From the NCBI GenBank assembly GCA_016932715.1, contig JAFGCG010000173.1:28752-92751 (forward strand): a DNA stretch of 64,000 nucleotides, written 5' to 3'. Of this stretch, positions 8,633 through 17,327 are shown piece by piece (position 1 is the stretch's first letter; each line of letters opens with the position of its first letter). The position numbers were made by a program, and so were the translations under genes. The notes below the pieces were generated by a model. That model saw nothing but the letters and a program-made list of their open reading frames with translations. It was not told the origin of the DNA and searched no databases. This stretch comes from Anaerolineales bacterium (GTDB lineage: Bacteria > Chloroflexota > Anaerolineae > Anaerolineales > Villigracilaceae).

Positions 8633-9175
8633 ATGACAACATTTGATGAAGATAATGCAGCTTTCGATGATGATGCCAATCCGCCGGAAGAATCGAATAA
8701 TCGTACATTCCTGGTTATCGCCGGTATTCTCGGTGGGCTTGTTCTTCTGGGTCTCCTCTGTGTTGCTGGATATGTGATCATTAACATGGGCTCGGCTCGA
8801 CAGAATGACGCGACCCTAGCGGTTCAAGGTACGCAACAAGCTGTAACAATCCAGGCAGGATTAACCCAAAGATCTTTTCTACAGGCTGAGACGCTGACGG
8901 CAGCCGTGACATTCGCTGTGGAACCGACCAATACACCCGTGATTGCACAGGCAACTTTGACACCCACCGAGACGGCGAATCCGGCTACGGCGACCATCGG
9001 CGCAGCCTTCACCCAGATCGCGGTCTCCACACAGACGATCATTCCCACCTCGACCGCCCTGCCCAACACCGGCTTTGCGGATGATGTCGGTGCGCCCGGG
9101 TTGATGATGATCGCAATTGCGCTTGTGGCTGTGATCTTCCTGGTAAGAAGGCTGAGAGCCTCCCCCTCGCAATAA
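8633..9175 (+). CDS. Thr-rich surface protein with LPXTG-like C-terminal signal
   Basis: A 180-residue protein with an acidic N-terminus, a membrane helix at about residues 25-50, a Thr/Ala/Val-rich stalk, and the C-terminal sequence LPNTG at about residues 143-147 followed by a hydrophobic segment and basic RRLR. This is the layout of a sortase sorting signal, although the N-terminal helix looks more like an anchor than a cleaved signal. No sortase gene is in the window. The start ATG is preceded by GAGGAGAG. An 81-base gap separates it from the previous block and a strong terminator follows, so it may be read through from the block or have its own promoter. Surface anchoring is inferred. 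Confidence 0.6.
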   Translation: MTTFDEDNAAFDDDANPPEESNNRTFLVIAGILGGLVLLGLLCVAGYVIINMGSARQNDATLAVQGTQQAVTIQAGLTQRSFLQAETLTAAVTFAVEPTNTPVIAQATLTPTETANPATATIGAAFTQIAVSTQTIIPTSTALPNTGFADDVGAPGLMMIAIALVAVIFLVRRLRASPSQ

Positions 9176-9193
9176 GGTCTCTTTTGAAGTTTG

Positions 9194-9235
9194 ATAGACC
9201 CCAAAGGCATTTGACCTTTGGGGTCTATTTTCTTT
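9194..9235 (+). terminator. Intrinsic terminator after the LPXTG-like gene
   Basis: A 14-bp stem (arms 9194-9207 and 9215-9228, loop of seven) is followed by TTTCTTTT. It ends the plus-strand transcript. The convergent phosphohexomutase gene ends at 9255, and the stem could act on that strand too. Confidence 0.9.
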
Positions 9236-9254
9236 TCTGCTCATTGCTGCAGCG

Positions 9255-10715
9255 CTACACCACGCTCTTCGCGACCTGTTCTCCGTATCCCAACAATGCC
9301 TTGACCATCTCCTGCGTCCGACCTTCCGCATAGACACGCAGGACGGGCTCCGTCCCGGATGGGCGGATCAACAGCCACGAATCATCGGACAGGATGTATT
9401 TGATGCCGTCCCGCTGGCTGATATCGCAGACTTTTTCGTTCCCGATCTCCGCCGGAGCCTGCTTCGTAAGAAATTCCGTCATCTCGGCCTTGGCGACCGG
9501 CCGGCTCAGGCGCAGGTCCACGCGCTCGTAGAAGGCCGGACCCACTTCGTTGAGCAGTTCCTCCACCAGTCCATGCAGGGTTTTGCCGGAAGCGGCGATC
9601 ATTTCCACGAGCAGCACTCCCATGATCGGACCATCTCCTTCGGGGATGTGACCTTTGAAGGAAATACCACCTGATTCTTCACCGCCGATCAACACATCCT
9701 CGGTCATCATGTAATCGGCAATGTGGTTGAAGCCTACCGGAGTCTCGTGCAGCGGCAATCCATAGCGCTTGGCGAGGCGGTCGATCATGCGCGTGGTGGA
9801 AACCGTCCGCACAACCGAACCGGTCCAGCCGCGTTTTTCGACGAGATATTTCAGCGAAAGCGCCATGATCTTGTGCGGGTCGACGAATGCGGCGTGTTCA
9901 TCCATGGCGCCGATGCGGTCTGCGTCGCCGTCGGTCACGACCCCGAAGTTGCCGATTCCGGAACTGATCGCAGATGCCAGTGCCCCAAGATACTTGGCAA
10001 TCGGCTCGGGGTGTACGCTCCCAAAGCCCGGATTCATTTCCCCGCGGATTTCCGCAATCTCACAGCCTGTGCCCTGCAAAAAGGATTTGATGACCCCGCG
10101 TCCCGATCCGTACATGGCGTCGACGACGAAGCACTGCGGATTCTCTGCGATGACATCGGTGTGGATCAATGTCCGCAGGTGGTCGAAATAAGCCGGCAAT
10201 GGATTGAATTTCTGGATCAAGCCCGCGTCACGGGCTTGTCGAAAGTCCATCAGGTTGGGACCGCGCGCCCGCTGTTCATTGTCGGTGATATAGATCTCCA
10301 CCCGCTTGCATTGTTCCGGCAAGGCGGAACCGCCGAACGCGCCCTTGAGCTTGACTCCGTTATAACGCGGGGCATTGTGCGAAGCGGTGATCATCACGCC
10401 TGCAATGGCGTGCTGGTTTTTGATCGCATACGAGATGGCCGGGGTCGGCGCGTCGGATTGCGCCAGCAGGACGGTGAATCCGTTCGCCGCCAGGACGCGC
10501 GCAACTTCGCCGGCATAACGGTCCGACAGGAAGCGTGTGTCGAATCCAACGACGATCTTTTTCGGGTCCGGCTTGGGTCCGCCGTTCCCGGATTTATCCC
10601 AATGGTCTGAGGCGACCGCGTCTGCGATGGCTTGTGTGAGAATACGCAAATTGTCGAACGTGAAGGTATCTGAGATGACGGCTCGCCAGCCATCGGTTCC
10701 AAAGTGAATGGGCAT
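9255..10715 (-). CDS. Phosphoglucomutase/phosphomannomutase family protein
   Basis: A 486-residue alpha-D-phosphohexomutase that moves the phosphate between C1 and C6 of a hexose, feeding sugar-nucleotide synthesis. All four family signatures are present: FGTDGWR at residues 5-11, the phosphoserine loop TASHNAPRYNG near 109, the metal loop TDGDADR near 261, and the sugar-specificity loop GEESGG near 345. The phosphate-binding loop RPSGTEP lies near the C-terminus. AGGAAT lies upstream of the ATG. Whether glucose or mannose is preferred cannot be told from sequence. It follows the DUF389 gene on the same strand after 111 bases containing a hairpin, so co-transcription is possible but uncertain. 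Confidence 0.92.
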   Translation of the reverse strand: MPIHFGTDGWRAVISDTFTFDNLRILTQAIADAVASDHWDKSGNGGPKPDPKKIVVGFDTRFLSDRYAGEVARVLAANGFTVLLAQSDAPTPAISYAIKNQHAIAGVMITASHNAPRYNGVKLKGAFGGSALPEQCKRVEIYITDNEQRARGPNLMDFRQARDAGLIQKFNPLPAYFDHLRTLIHTDVIAENPQCFVVDAMYGSGRGVIKSFLQGTGCEIAEIRGEMNPGFGSVHPEPIAKYLGALASAISSGIGNFGVVTDGDADRIGAMDEHAAFVDPHKIMALSLKYLVEKRGWTGSVVRTVSTTRMIDRLAKRYGLPLHETPVGFNHIADYMMTEDVLIGGEESGGISFKGHIPEGDGPIMGVLLVEMIAASGKTLHGLVEELLNEVGPAFYERVDLRLSRPVAKAEMTEFLTKQAPAEIGNEKVCDISQRDGIKYILSDDSWLLIRPSGTEPVLRVYAEGRTQEMVKALLGYGEQVAKSVV

Positions 10716-10744
10716 GATATTCCTTTATGAAGTGTGTATGGAGT

Positions 10745-10773
10745 GTGGGACTGCCCGAAGGGCGTGCTCCCAC
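10745..10773. repeat. Small hairpin between DUF389 and phosphohexomutase genes
   Basis: GTGGGA (10745-10750) pairs with TCCCAC (10768-10773), enclosing TGCCC and GGGC around a GAA loop. It resembles dispersed palindromic units of bacterial genomes. It lies in the 5' leader of the minus-strand phosphohexomutase gene. Confidence 0.55.
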
Positions 10774-10826
10774 GATTTAGGACAGCACACCCTGCGAGTG
10801 CGATGAACTGCCCGACTCCAGAGTTT

Positions 10827-12107
10827 TCAGGGTGTGGGAGAGGGCTGCCAATCTGCAATGGGAGTGGCAGTCTGCAATACAGCCTGGATCATCCAGCCTT
10901 CGACGCGCTTGTCATTGACGAGGGCAAAGACATGCACCCAGGTCACACCGTTGATCTCCTGCAGGTCGTTCGGGACGATGGTGACAGTCGTGCCGTTGGT
11001 GAGGGTGACCAGCACCTGTCCGCGCGGCTCGGCGCGGATGAAAGCGCCGCCTCCTTCGGAGGCCCGAATGATCGCCAGGATGGGAGTCGGTTCAGCTGTC
11101 ACGGTGGGGGTGGGCGTTTCGCTCACAGGCAGAGTGGCGGTCGGCGGCCGGGGGGTCCGTGATGGGGTATCCGTGGGAACGCCAATGACCGCGGTTGCCT
11201 GGTCTGGTTTTGGTGAGGGTGTGATCGAGTGGATCGGCAAAGGAGTGGAGGTGGCTTCGATCAGGGCGACCGGCTCAGGCGCAGCGCGACCCGTCGCGAT
11301 CATGATCCAGTTTCCAAAACCTGAATAAACAGTTATGATGATGATAAGGGCAATGAGTGTCACGCCGGTAAAGGTTGCTCCGCCAAATGACGTGGGGGCA
11401 AAACGCAGGAAGAAAAGAGTGATCAGTCCGAAGAAGGTCGCCCAGGCAAGGTGGACGAGGAAGACGATCAATCCCGCGGGCCAGATTTCGCCGAGCCCCA
11501 CGCCGCTTCCCAGGCCGAAACCCGCCGCGCAGAGCGGGAGAAAGAGCTCATAGGCGAGCAATGCGCTCGGAAGATGAGGGCGATCTTCTGAGCGCACGAA
11601 TGAAATGGTGATCAGAACGGCTCCAATGGTCAGGGCGACAAGGTCATACCACCATAAACGGCTGTGAATGAAGGCTTCGTTGAATGTCAGCGGCTGGAAG
11701 GGACGCGAGGTGAAGCCGGCGAGCAACCCGCCCAGGAAGATGATCAGGGAACTGACCAGGAGAGCAGAAACGGTCTGTACGAACAGACGCGGGGCCCCAG
11801 CCACGATGGAAAGTGTTGTACCGATCCAGGGCGTCAGCAGCGGGGCGACCAGAATGCCGAAGACGAGCAATGCCTGCGCGTTGAATAAATAACCCAATCC
11901 CAAAATTGCACCGGTAACCAGCGAGAACACAAAGAGCTCATAGGAGGGAAAGGCGCGGCGGACGAGATGTGTAAATAAAGCGGCGCGCTCCTGTTCATCG
12001 GTCGGGAAGGAGGCGCGTCGCTGCGCACGCCGGCGGCGCGCCCGCGCAGAAACAAACTCGGGTGTCTGTTCAGGCTGAGGCTGGGGGGCAGGTTCAGAAT
12101 AGTTCAT
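10827..12107 (-). CDS. DUF389 family membrane protein with C-terminal SH3-like domain
   Basis: A 426-residue protein. After a basic N-terminus (RARRRRAQRR) it has a DUF389 membrane domain of about six to seven helices from about residue 50 to 275, including AQALLVFGILVAPLLTPWIG, which is typical of that uncharacterised family. A Pro/Thr-rich linker follows, then a bacterial SH3-like domain at about 345-415 (AFIRAEPRG, TNGTTVTIV, TWVHV, VEGWM). The SH3 domain would lie outside the cell or in the periplasm and may bind cell wall. The combination of DUF389 with an SH3 domain is unusual in my experience. Function unknown. Confidence 0.8.
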   Translation of the reverse strand: MNYSEPAPQPQPEQTPEFVSARARRRRAQRRASFPTDEQERAALFTHLVRRAFPSYELFVFSLVTGAILGLGYLFNAQALLVFGILVAPLLTPWIGTTLSIVAGAPRLFVQTVSALLVSSLIIFLGGLLAGFTSRPFQPLTFNEAFIHSRLWWYDLVALTIGAVLITISFVRSEDRPHLPSALLAYELFLPLCAAGFGLGSGVGLGEIWPAGLIVFLVHLAWATFFGLITLFFLRFAPTSFGGATFTGVTLIALIIIITVYSGFGNWIMIATGRAAPEPVALIEATSTPLPIHSITPSPKPDQATAVIGVPTDTPSRTPRPPTATLPVSETPTPTVTAEPTPILAIIRASEGGGAFIRAEPRGQVLVTLTNGTTVTIVPNDLQEINGVTWVHVFALVNDKRVEGWMIQAVLQTATPIADWQPSPTP

Positions 12108-12236
12108 TCAGGGTGCATTGCAATGATTTCGTTTCGCTATTACAGTTCGCCTCATTAATTCTAAACTTATTGGTGAAAACCGCGGACGGAAGTCCAAACT
12201 TCCTGCATTCTGCTTATAAAAGCGCTGGCATGTAAT

Positions 12237-12707
12237 TTATTTTCTCAGACTTGCAACGATGCGCAAGGGCTTATTCAGCAATTCCAAGGCAATTGTAATA
12301 TCCGGCATCAGGATGTCGGCGCATAAAAGTGTTTCGACTGCCGCGCCTTCCTGTGACAGGACACAAATTCCAAGCGCTGCCTCTCGCAGCATCGCGGCAT
12401 CGTTTGCTCCCTGACCGATTGCAACCACGCTCTCTGCGCCAAGCTTCCGGACATATTCCGCCTTTTGCCCGGCTTCGTCCCCCGGCTGGATGCGCACTGC
12501 AGTCAGGTTGAGTTGTGCATCGATCGCAGCCTGCCGTCCATGGGTATCGGCTGTCAGCAAATGGATGGTGAATCGATCTTTCAACAAGCCTATCTGTTGA
12601 GTGATTCCGTCAACGAGCTGGCCGTCGACTGCCAGTGTCCCATTGACATCTGTCACAAGATTTTGTAATCGCAGGGGACCACGCCCGGGAATGTTGAGTT
12701 CGATCAC
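12237..12707 (-). CDS. HAD-family hydrolase of the soluble P-type-ATPase-like group
   Basis: A 156-residue HAD protein of the COG4087 type (soluble proteins resembling the phosphorylation domain of P-type ATPases). The first motif is DVNGTLA with the second Asp replaced by Asn, the second is LLTADTHG, and the third is GQGANDAAML. No partner or substrate is known. The GTG at 12707 (VIELNIPG) is preferred as start because an upstream extension would run antisense into tRNA-Lys. No ribosome-binding site is seen, but a TATAAT box lies on the minus strand about ten bases upstream, so translation may be leaderless. The missing second Asp suggests altered phosphoryl chemistry, though it is common in this subgroup. 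Confidence 0.8.
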   Translation of the reverse strand: MIELNIPGRGPLRLQNLVTDVNGTLAVDGQLVDGITQQIGLLKDRFTIHLLTADTHGRQAAIDAQLNLTAVRIQPGDEAGQKAEYVRKLGAESVVAIGQGANDAAMLREAALGICVLSQEGAAVETLLCADILMPDITIALELLNKPLRIVASLRK

Positions 12708-12757
12708 ACGTTCAATTATACAGGGAAGTTCGAGATGTGGGGACGCTCCACCCGTTA

Positions 12758-12785
12758 TTGACAGGCGTTCCGCATCGGGTATAAT
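12758..12785 (+). promoter_or_regulatory. Consensus sigma70 promoter for tRNA-Lys
   Basis: A perfect TTGACA (12758-12763) and a perfect TATAAT (12780-12785) are spaced by 16 bases. Transcription would start near 12792, a few bases before the tRNA 5' end at 12801. Confidence 0.88.
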
Positions 12786-12800
12786 ACCGTGCGCACGACC

Positions 12801-12873
12801 GGCTCCGTAGCTCAATTGGCAGAGCAGGGCACTCTTAATGCCGAGGTTGAGGGTTCGAGTCCCCCCGGAGTCA
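12801..12873 (+). tRNA. tRNA-Lys (anticodon CTT)
   Basis: A 73-base cloverleaf. Acceptor arms GGCTCCG (12801-12807) and CGGAGTC (12866-12872) pair with one G-U; the discriminator is A. The D arm is GCTC/GAGC and the T loop is TTCGAGT. The anticodon loop CTCTTAA carries CTT, reading the Lys codon AAG. The CCA end is not encoded. The outermost anticodon-stem pair appears to be a G-G mismatch. Confidence 0.93.
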
Positions 12874-12878
12874 TCTAG

Positions 12879-12909
12879 AAAGCCTGAGTTCAACAACTTT
12901 GGGCTTTTT
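12879..12909 (+). terminator. Terminator after tRNA-Lys
   Basis: AAAGCC (12879-12884) pairs with GGCTTT (12902-12907), with an inner AGTT/AACT stem. It is followed by more T residues. Confidence 0.75.
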
Positions 12910-12940
12910 GATTTTAAAAGCAAACCATGCGGGCTCGCGA

Positions 12941-13004
12941 AATTCTCACCACGGAGCGCACCGAGAACACAGAGGTTTTTCCTATGTTCTCCGTGGTGAA
13001 TTGG
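12941..13004. repeat. Interspersed inverted repeat, ACCACGGAG family, copy 1
   Basis: The left arm carries TCACCACGGAGCGCACCGAG and the right arm TTCTCCGTGGTGAATT. Similar elements occur at 34863-34965 and 55106-55211. All are intergenic. The remaining part of this roughly 360-base non-coding stretch (12880-13239) holds the tRNA terminator, a TATAAT box at 13068-13073 and two small hairpins ahead of the epimerase gene. Confidence 0.8.
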
Positions 13005-13116
13005 TTTGGCTAGCCCACGGAATTAGACAATCCCTTTTGAGTTCAACCCTGATTTCCCATAACAAAATATAATAGAGCGGCAGCTTTTGCTGTTATTCTG
13101 CCGCCGCTTGCGTGCG

Positions 13117-13134
13117 CTGCTAAAGCTTTAGCAG
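13117..13134. repeat. 18-bp perfect palindrome in the epimerase leader
   Basis: CTGCTAAAG followed by its exact reverse complement. It lies about 105 bases before the epimerase start, downstream of the TATAAT box at 13068-13073. It could be a protein-binding site or part of a leader RNA structure with the adjacent CGGCAG/CTGCCG hairpin at about 13077-13102. Confidence 0.55.
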
Positions 13135-13239
13135 AAAATGGAAGGTGCCAATTACTTTCTGGTTTGGGCGTTTATGCGGCACTTTGCAAACAATTCCAGC
13201 CGAACATTTAAGCATCGAGCTGATCAAAAAGGAGACTGC

Positions 13240-14175
13240 ATGGCAAAAATACTGGTGACAGGCGGGGCGGGCTTTATTGGTTCGCATGTTGTGGATCTGT
13301 TCCTGGAGAAGGGGTATGAAGTGGTTGTTTTGGATGATCTTTCCAGCGGAAAGATTTCCAATCTGAATCCGAGTGCAAAGTTCTATCAAATGGACATTCG
13401 CAGCCCTGAAGTCCGGGAGGTGTTTGCGGCGGAGCGGCCCGCTTACGTCAGCCACCATGCCGCGCAGGCGGAGGTGCGTCGTTCGGTTGCCCAGCCGCTG
13501 TTCGACGCGGAGGTCAATATTCTGGGCTCCCTCAATTTGCTCGAATGCGCCAGGGAATTCGAAGTAAAGCACTTTGTTTATATCTCGTCCGGGGGCGCTG
13601 TCTATGGCGAGCCGGAACGGCTTCCCTGTACGGAGGAACATCCGGTCGATCCGATCTGCCCGTATGGCGCCAGCAAACACACGGTTGAACATTATCTCTA
13701 TATGTATCGTGCCAATTATGGTTTGAACTACACCGTGCTGCGCTACCCGAATGTCTTTGGTCCGCGGCAGAATCCGTACGGCGAGGCGGGCGTGGTGGCG
13801 ATCTTTGCCGGGAAAATGCTGAGTGGCGAACCGGCGCTCATCAACGGCGATGGCGAGCAGACGCGGGACTTCGTTTACGTGGGTGACTGCGCGTATGCCA
13901 ATTACCTGGCAGTGACAGTGGATCATCAGCCCGGAATCTATAACCTTGGATGGGGCCGCCCAACCTCCATCAATGACATTTTTATTGCCCTGGCGAAAGC
14001 CACAGAGTACACACGTCCGATCCAGCATGGTCCTGCAAAAGTAGGCGAGACGCGCCATATTTATCTGGATGCGACGAAAGCAGACAGGGAATTGGGTTGG
14101 ACTCCCACTGTAACGCTGGAACAAGGTTTGGAGAAAACAGTAACCTATTTGAAAGCTTCGGAACAGGTCCTGTGA
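13240..14175 (+). CDS. NAD-dependent epimerase/dehydratase (UDP-glucose 4-epimerase-like)
   Basis: A 311-residue extended short-chain dehydrogenase. The NAD-binding loop TGGAGFIGSHV is at residues 7-17. The catalytic set is the serines in YISSGGAVYGE near 120 and YGASK near 146. It probably epimerises C4 of a UDP-sugar (glucose, N-acetylglucosamine or a uronate) for surface polysaccharide; the exact sugar cannot be read. The start at 13240 is set by AAAGGAG eight bases upstream; a longer open frame to 13138 lacks one. Downstream genes for an acyltransferase and a glycosyltransferase support a role in building envelope glycans. Confidence 0.88.
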   Translation: MAKILVTGGAGFIGSHVVDLFLEKGYEVVVLDDLSSGKISNLNPSAKFYQMDIRSPEVREVFAAERPAYVSHHAAQAEVRRSVAQPLFDAEVNILGSLNLLECAREFEVKHFVYISSGGAVYGEPERLPCTEEHPVDPICPYGASKHTVEHYLYMYRANYGLNYTVLRYPNVFGPRQNPYGEAGVVAIFAGKMLSGEPALINGDGEQTRDFVYVGDCAYANYLAVTVDHQPGIYNLGWGRPTSINDIFIALAKATEYTRPIQHGPAKVGETRHIYLDATKADRELGWTPTVTLEQGLEKTVTYLKASEQVL

Positions 14176-14225
14176 TTCTCCAACCGTCCGTTTACTAATC
14201 CGTGAGTCCGTGAAAGAGTCCGTTA

Positions 14226-14966
14226 ATGAGTATTCGTCTCTATCTTGACCGCCAGGCATCCTCCATCTTTCGATATGTGCTCGAACAGACGGTCCTGTTT
14301 TTGTTTGGATGGATACCCACCATTATCGGGGTGGGAGTGCGGGGCGTGTTCTATCGCCTGATCCTGCGCATGGATGGCCTGGCTGCGATCGAGAGCCGCG
14401 TCCGCCTGCGGTTTTCAGACCACATCAGGCTTGGGCATGGCGTCTATCTCGACGAGGGTGTTTATCTGCATGCCTGCCCTCAGGGAATCGACATCGGTCC
14501 GCGCAGCATTGTCATGCACGGCGCGGTGCTGCACGTCTACAACTTTCGTGATATGCCGCAATCCCGCATCAGGATCGGGAGCGACAGTTTGATCGGGGAG
14601 TATTCGGTGATCCGCGGCCAGGGCGGGGTGCAGATCGGGGATCGTGTGTACACGTCACCGTTCACGCAAATCATCGCGGTCAACCACGTGTTCGACGACC
14701 CGAACCGGCCCTTTGTTGAACAAGGCATCACCGCGCAGGGCATCGTCATCGAAGATGATGTCTGGCTGGGAGCCGGCGCGATCATCACGGATGGCGTACG
14801 AGTAGGGAAAGGGGCAGTTGTCGCGGCGGGGGCGGTTGTGACGAAAGATGTCCCGCCGCATACTGTGGTGGGAGGCGTTCCCGCCAAGCCAATCAGGACG
14901 ATTGATGGTAGCATGGGGGAATCCAATCGAGTCATTTATCACGCGCACAAGGATGAAATTTCATGA
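14226..14966 (+). CDS. Hexapeptide-repeat acyltransferase
   Basis: A 246-residue protein with a left-handed beta-helix typical of sugar O-acetyltransferases (maltose or galactoside acetyltransferase, WbbJ-like). An N-terminal hydrophobic stretch (about 18-45) suggests membrane association. Hexapeptide repeats run from about 75 to 215, with VNHVFDD carrying the expected catalytic His near 156 and the ending [22 protein letters not shown], a strong family mark. It should acetylate a sugar hydroxyl from acetyl-CoA. The gene lies 50 bases after the epimerase and its last four bases overlap the glycosyltransferase start (ATGA), so the two are translationally coupled. Confidence 0.88.
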   Translation: MSIRLYLDRQASSIFRYVLEQTVLFLFGWIPTIIGVGVRGVFYRLILRMDGLAAIESRVRLRFSDHIRLGHGVYLDEGVYLHACPQGIDIGPRSIVMHGAVLHVYNFRDMPQSRIRIGSDSLIGEYSVIRGQGGVQIGDRVYTSPFTQIIAVNHVFDDPNRPFVEQGITAQGIVIEDDVWLGAGAIITDGVRVGKGAVVAAGAVVTKDVPPHTVVGGVPAKPIRTIDGSMGESNRVIYHAHKDEIS

Positions 14967-16153
14967 CAGTTCTGTCGGTGGTTATTCCTGCATACAACGA
15001 AGAAAATGGGATTGCCGAGATCGCTGCGCGCGTGCTTTCTGTCGCACCGGCCTTGAAAAACGTTGGGGTGGAGCGGCTCGAGCTTCTGGTGGTCGACGAT
15101 GGCTCGCGGGACCGAACGGCGGAGGTCGCGGCGGCCATCCCCGGCGTGAGTCTGATCCGCCACGCCAAAAACAGGGGCTATGGCGCGGCGCTCAAGACCG
15201 GGTTCTCCAAAGCCAGCGGCGAACTGATCGGATTCCTGGATGCTGATGGGACGTATCCGCCCGAATATTTTCCACAGTTATGCCAGGCAGCTCTGAACGG
15301 GACGGACCTGGTCATCGGTTCGCGCATGGCTGGCGCAGACAGCCAGATGCCTTTCACACGGCGGGTAGGCAATTTCTTCTTTGCCAATTTGCTGACGTTA
15401 CTGGGTCGCCAGAAAGTGACAGATAGCGCCAGCGGGATGCGGGTCTTCCGGCGGGAGATCCTGGAACGCATCTATCCCCTGCCGGATGGATTGAACCTGA
15501 CGCCGGTGATGAGCACTCGCGCCGTCCATGAAGGGATCCGCATCGAGGAAGTTCCGATCCCCTACAGCGAGCGCGTGGGACGTTCCAAATTAAGCGTGAT
15601 CCGCGACGGCAGTATCTTCATGCAAAGCATGCTCTGGACCGCCCTCTCCTACAACCCGGTCAGGATCCTGGGCTTGCTGGGCATGGCGGGCCTGGGGATC
15701 GCGGGCATTGTCTTTTTGTGGATCCTCTATTTGAGGTCGCAGGGCGTGACGACCCTGACTCCCTGGGGGGTGGCTGCTTTGTTCCTGGCTTTGGTCTCCA
15801 CAGTCACAGGTGTGAATCTGCTGGCATTGGGCATTACGTTCAATTACCTGGTTGCATTGTTTTATAAACAACCCATCCGCCAGGGGTTGTTCGGCAAGCC
15901 GATCTTCAAAACACCGCTGGATAAGCAGTTCGGCTGGATGGGTCTGGTCGCGATCTTTGCCGGACCGGCAATTGCGCTGGCTGCTCTCCTCATCGGCGCC
16001 GGCAGTTGGGAGATCGGCCGTTTGTGGTTTTACATGGTGGGCAGCGCCCTGATATTTTTGGTCGGCGTCCAGCTGATCGTCTATTGGTTGCTGCTGAGAA
16101 TTCTGGAGGAGTTGAGCCAGAGGGCAATGCTGACGAAGCAGGATATGGGCTAG
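14963..16153 (+). CDS. Family 2 glycosyltransferase with C-terminal membrane segments
   Basis: A 396-residue GT-A enzyme of the dolichol- or polyprenyl-phosphate sugar transferase type. The nucleotide site is VVIPAYNEE (residues 6-14), then [10 protein letters not shown] near 45 and [10 protein letters not shown] near 92, whose DAD is the metal-binding DXD. About four C-terminal helices (from about 230) anchor it in the membrane. It probably moves a sugar from a nucleotide donor to a lipid carrier. It overlaps the acyltransferase by four bases, and YibE/F follows seven bases later, so the four genes from 13240 probably form one operon for envelope glycan work. Confidence 0.9.
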   Translation: MTVLSVVIPAYNEENGIAEIAARVLSVAPALKNVGVERLELLVVDDGSRDRTAEVAAAIPGVSLIRHAKNRGYGAALKTGFSKASGELIGFLDADGTYPPEYFPQLCQAALNGTDLVIGSRMAGADSQMPFTRRVGNFFFANLLTLLGRQKVTDSASGMRVFRREILERIYPLPDGLNLTPVMSTRAVHEGIRIEEVPIPYSERVGRSKLSVIRDGSIFMQSMLWTALSYNPVRILGLLGMAGLGIAGIVFLWILYLRSQGVTTLTPWGVAALFLALVSTVTGVNLLALGITFNYLVALFYKQPIRQGLFGKPIFKTPLDKQFGWMGLVAIFAGPAIALAALLIGAGSWEIGRLWFYMVGSALIFLVGVQLIVYWLLLRILEELSQRAMLTKQDMG

Positions 16154-16160
16154 GGGAACT

Positions 16161-17327
16161 GTGAGTAACAGAATCCTTCTTTGGCTGACCACTCTATTCT
16201 TGGCGATCGTCGCGGCTTCCCTGCTCTGGCCCTACTTCACGCAGGTGAATATACCCAATGTGAACATGTCATCCTTCGGCGCTGGGACCGTGCGCGCCCG
16301 GGTGACGGACATCATTGAAGAAGGCGAGATCGATCTGGGAGGAACGCAGCAGCGTTATCAGATCGCGCGCGTGGAACTGCTGGAGGGGGAGTACCAGGGC
16401 ATCCTGATGGAAATGGATTACGGCAAGCGTCAGGTACTTTCGAGTACGGTGTACCTGCAAACAGGCGATACCATTCTAGTGACAGTCGGTTCGCGCCCGG
16501 ATGGAGTGCTCTCTGTCTATTTCGTTGACTTTGTACGCTCCAGTTCACTCTTATGGCTCACGGCAATTTTTGTGGTTGTCATTCTTATCATCAGCCGCTG
16601 GAAGGGATTGCGGTCTCTGCTCAGCATGGCGTTCAGCCTGCTGGTGATCATTGGTTATATCATCCCGCATATCCTGGCGGGCGAAGACCCGTTATGGGTG
16701 AGCATCGCTGGTTCGGTCATTCTTTTAGGTGTAACGCTTTATCTGACGTACGGCTGGAATCTCAAGACGCACGCAGCCGTGGTCAGTATGATCTTTGTGC
16801 TGTTGATTACCGGGATGCTTGCCGGCCTCTTCGTGGTTTTCGCGCGGCTGACGGGTTCGGGAGACGAGAACGCCCTGTTCCTGCTGCAAATGCTCGATGC
16901 CCAGATCAACCTGCGCGGGCTGTTGCTGGGTGGGATGATCATCGGGGCACTGGGTGTGCTGGATGACCTCGTGACGACCCAAGCCTCGGCGGTCTTCGAG
17001 CTGCACCGTGCGAACAAGGCCCTTGGATTTCGTGGGCTGTTCCGGTCTGCCATGCGAATCGGGCAGGATCACGTCGCCGCGACGGTCAACACGCTGGTTC
17101 TGGCGTACGCGGGCGCTTCGCTGCCCATGCTGCTGATGTTCTCCCTCGGACGCGGGAACCTGGGTTTCCTGGTCAATTATGAGTTTGTCGCCGAGGAAAT
17201 TGTGCGAACGCTGGTCGGCTCGCTGGGCCTGGTGACGGCGGTCCCGCTGGCGACCGCCACTGCCATTTTGTTCGCTCTCAGGGCCGATTCGCTCGCCCCA
17301 CCCCATCCCTCCCCAATTTCGCAATGA
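16161..17327 (+). CDS. YibE/F family membrane protein
   Basis: A 388-residue protein starting at GTG (16161). It has an N-terminal signal-like helix, an extracytoplasmic beta-rich part (about 40-120) with the phrase YQGILMEM, and about seven membrane helices containing GGMIIGALGVLDDLVTTQASAVFEL, which is characteristic of YibE/F. The family has no established biochemical role. It starts seven bases after the glycosyltransferase, though this linkage may be by chance. The C-terminus APPHPSPISQ is encoded by an interspersed palindromic repeat, so the natural end has probably been replaced by repeat sequence. Confidence 0.87.
   Translation: MSNRILLWLTTLFLAIVAASLLWPYFTQVNIPNVNMSSFGAGTVRARVTDIIEEGEIDLGGTQQRYQIARVELLEGEYQGILMEMDYGKRQVLSSTVYLQTGDTILVTVGSRPDGVLSVYFVDFVRSSSLLWLTAIFVVVILIISRWKGLRSLLSMAFSLLVIIGYIIPHILAGEDPLWVSIAGSVILLGVTLYLTYGWNLKTHAAVVSMIFVLLITGMLAGLFVVFARLTGSGDENALFLLQMLDAQINLRGLLLGGMIIGALGVLDDLVTTQASAVFELHRANKALGFRGLFRSAMRIGQDHVAATVNTLVLAYAGASLPMLLMFSLGRGNLGFLVNYEFVAEEIVRTLVGSLGLVTAVPLATATAILFALRADSLAPPHPSPISQ

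Noticed and set aside
12708..12923. N-terminal extension of the HAD protein to 12923
   Set aside because: The extra 72 codons are antisense to tRNA-Lys and its promoter and have no similarity to the family N-terminus.
12941..13004. CRISPR array or insertion sequence for the scattered repeats
   Set aside because: The copies are single, kilobases apart, palindromic and without spacers of regular length; no cas gene or transposase is present in the window.
13120..14259. A 379-codon minus-strand open frame opposite the epimerase gene
   Set aside because: It is the antisense shadow of a gene with complete epimerase motifs; its translation has no family features and no ribosome-binding site.
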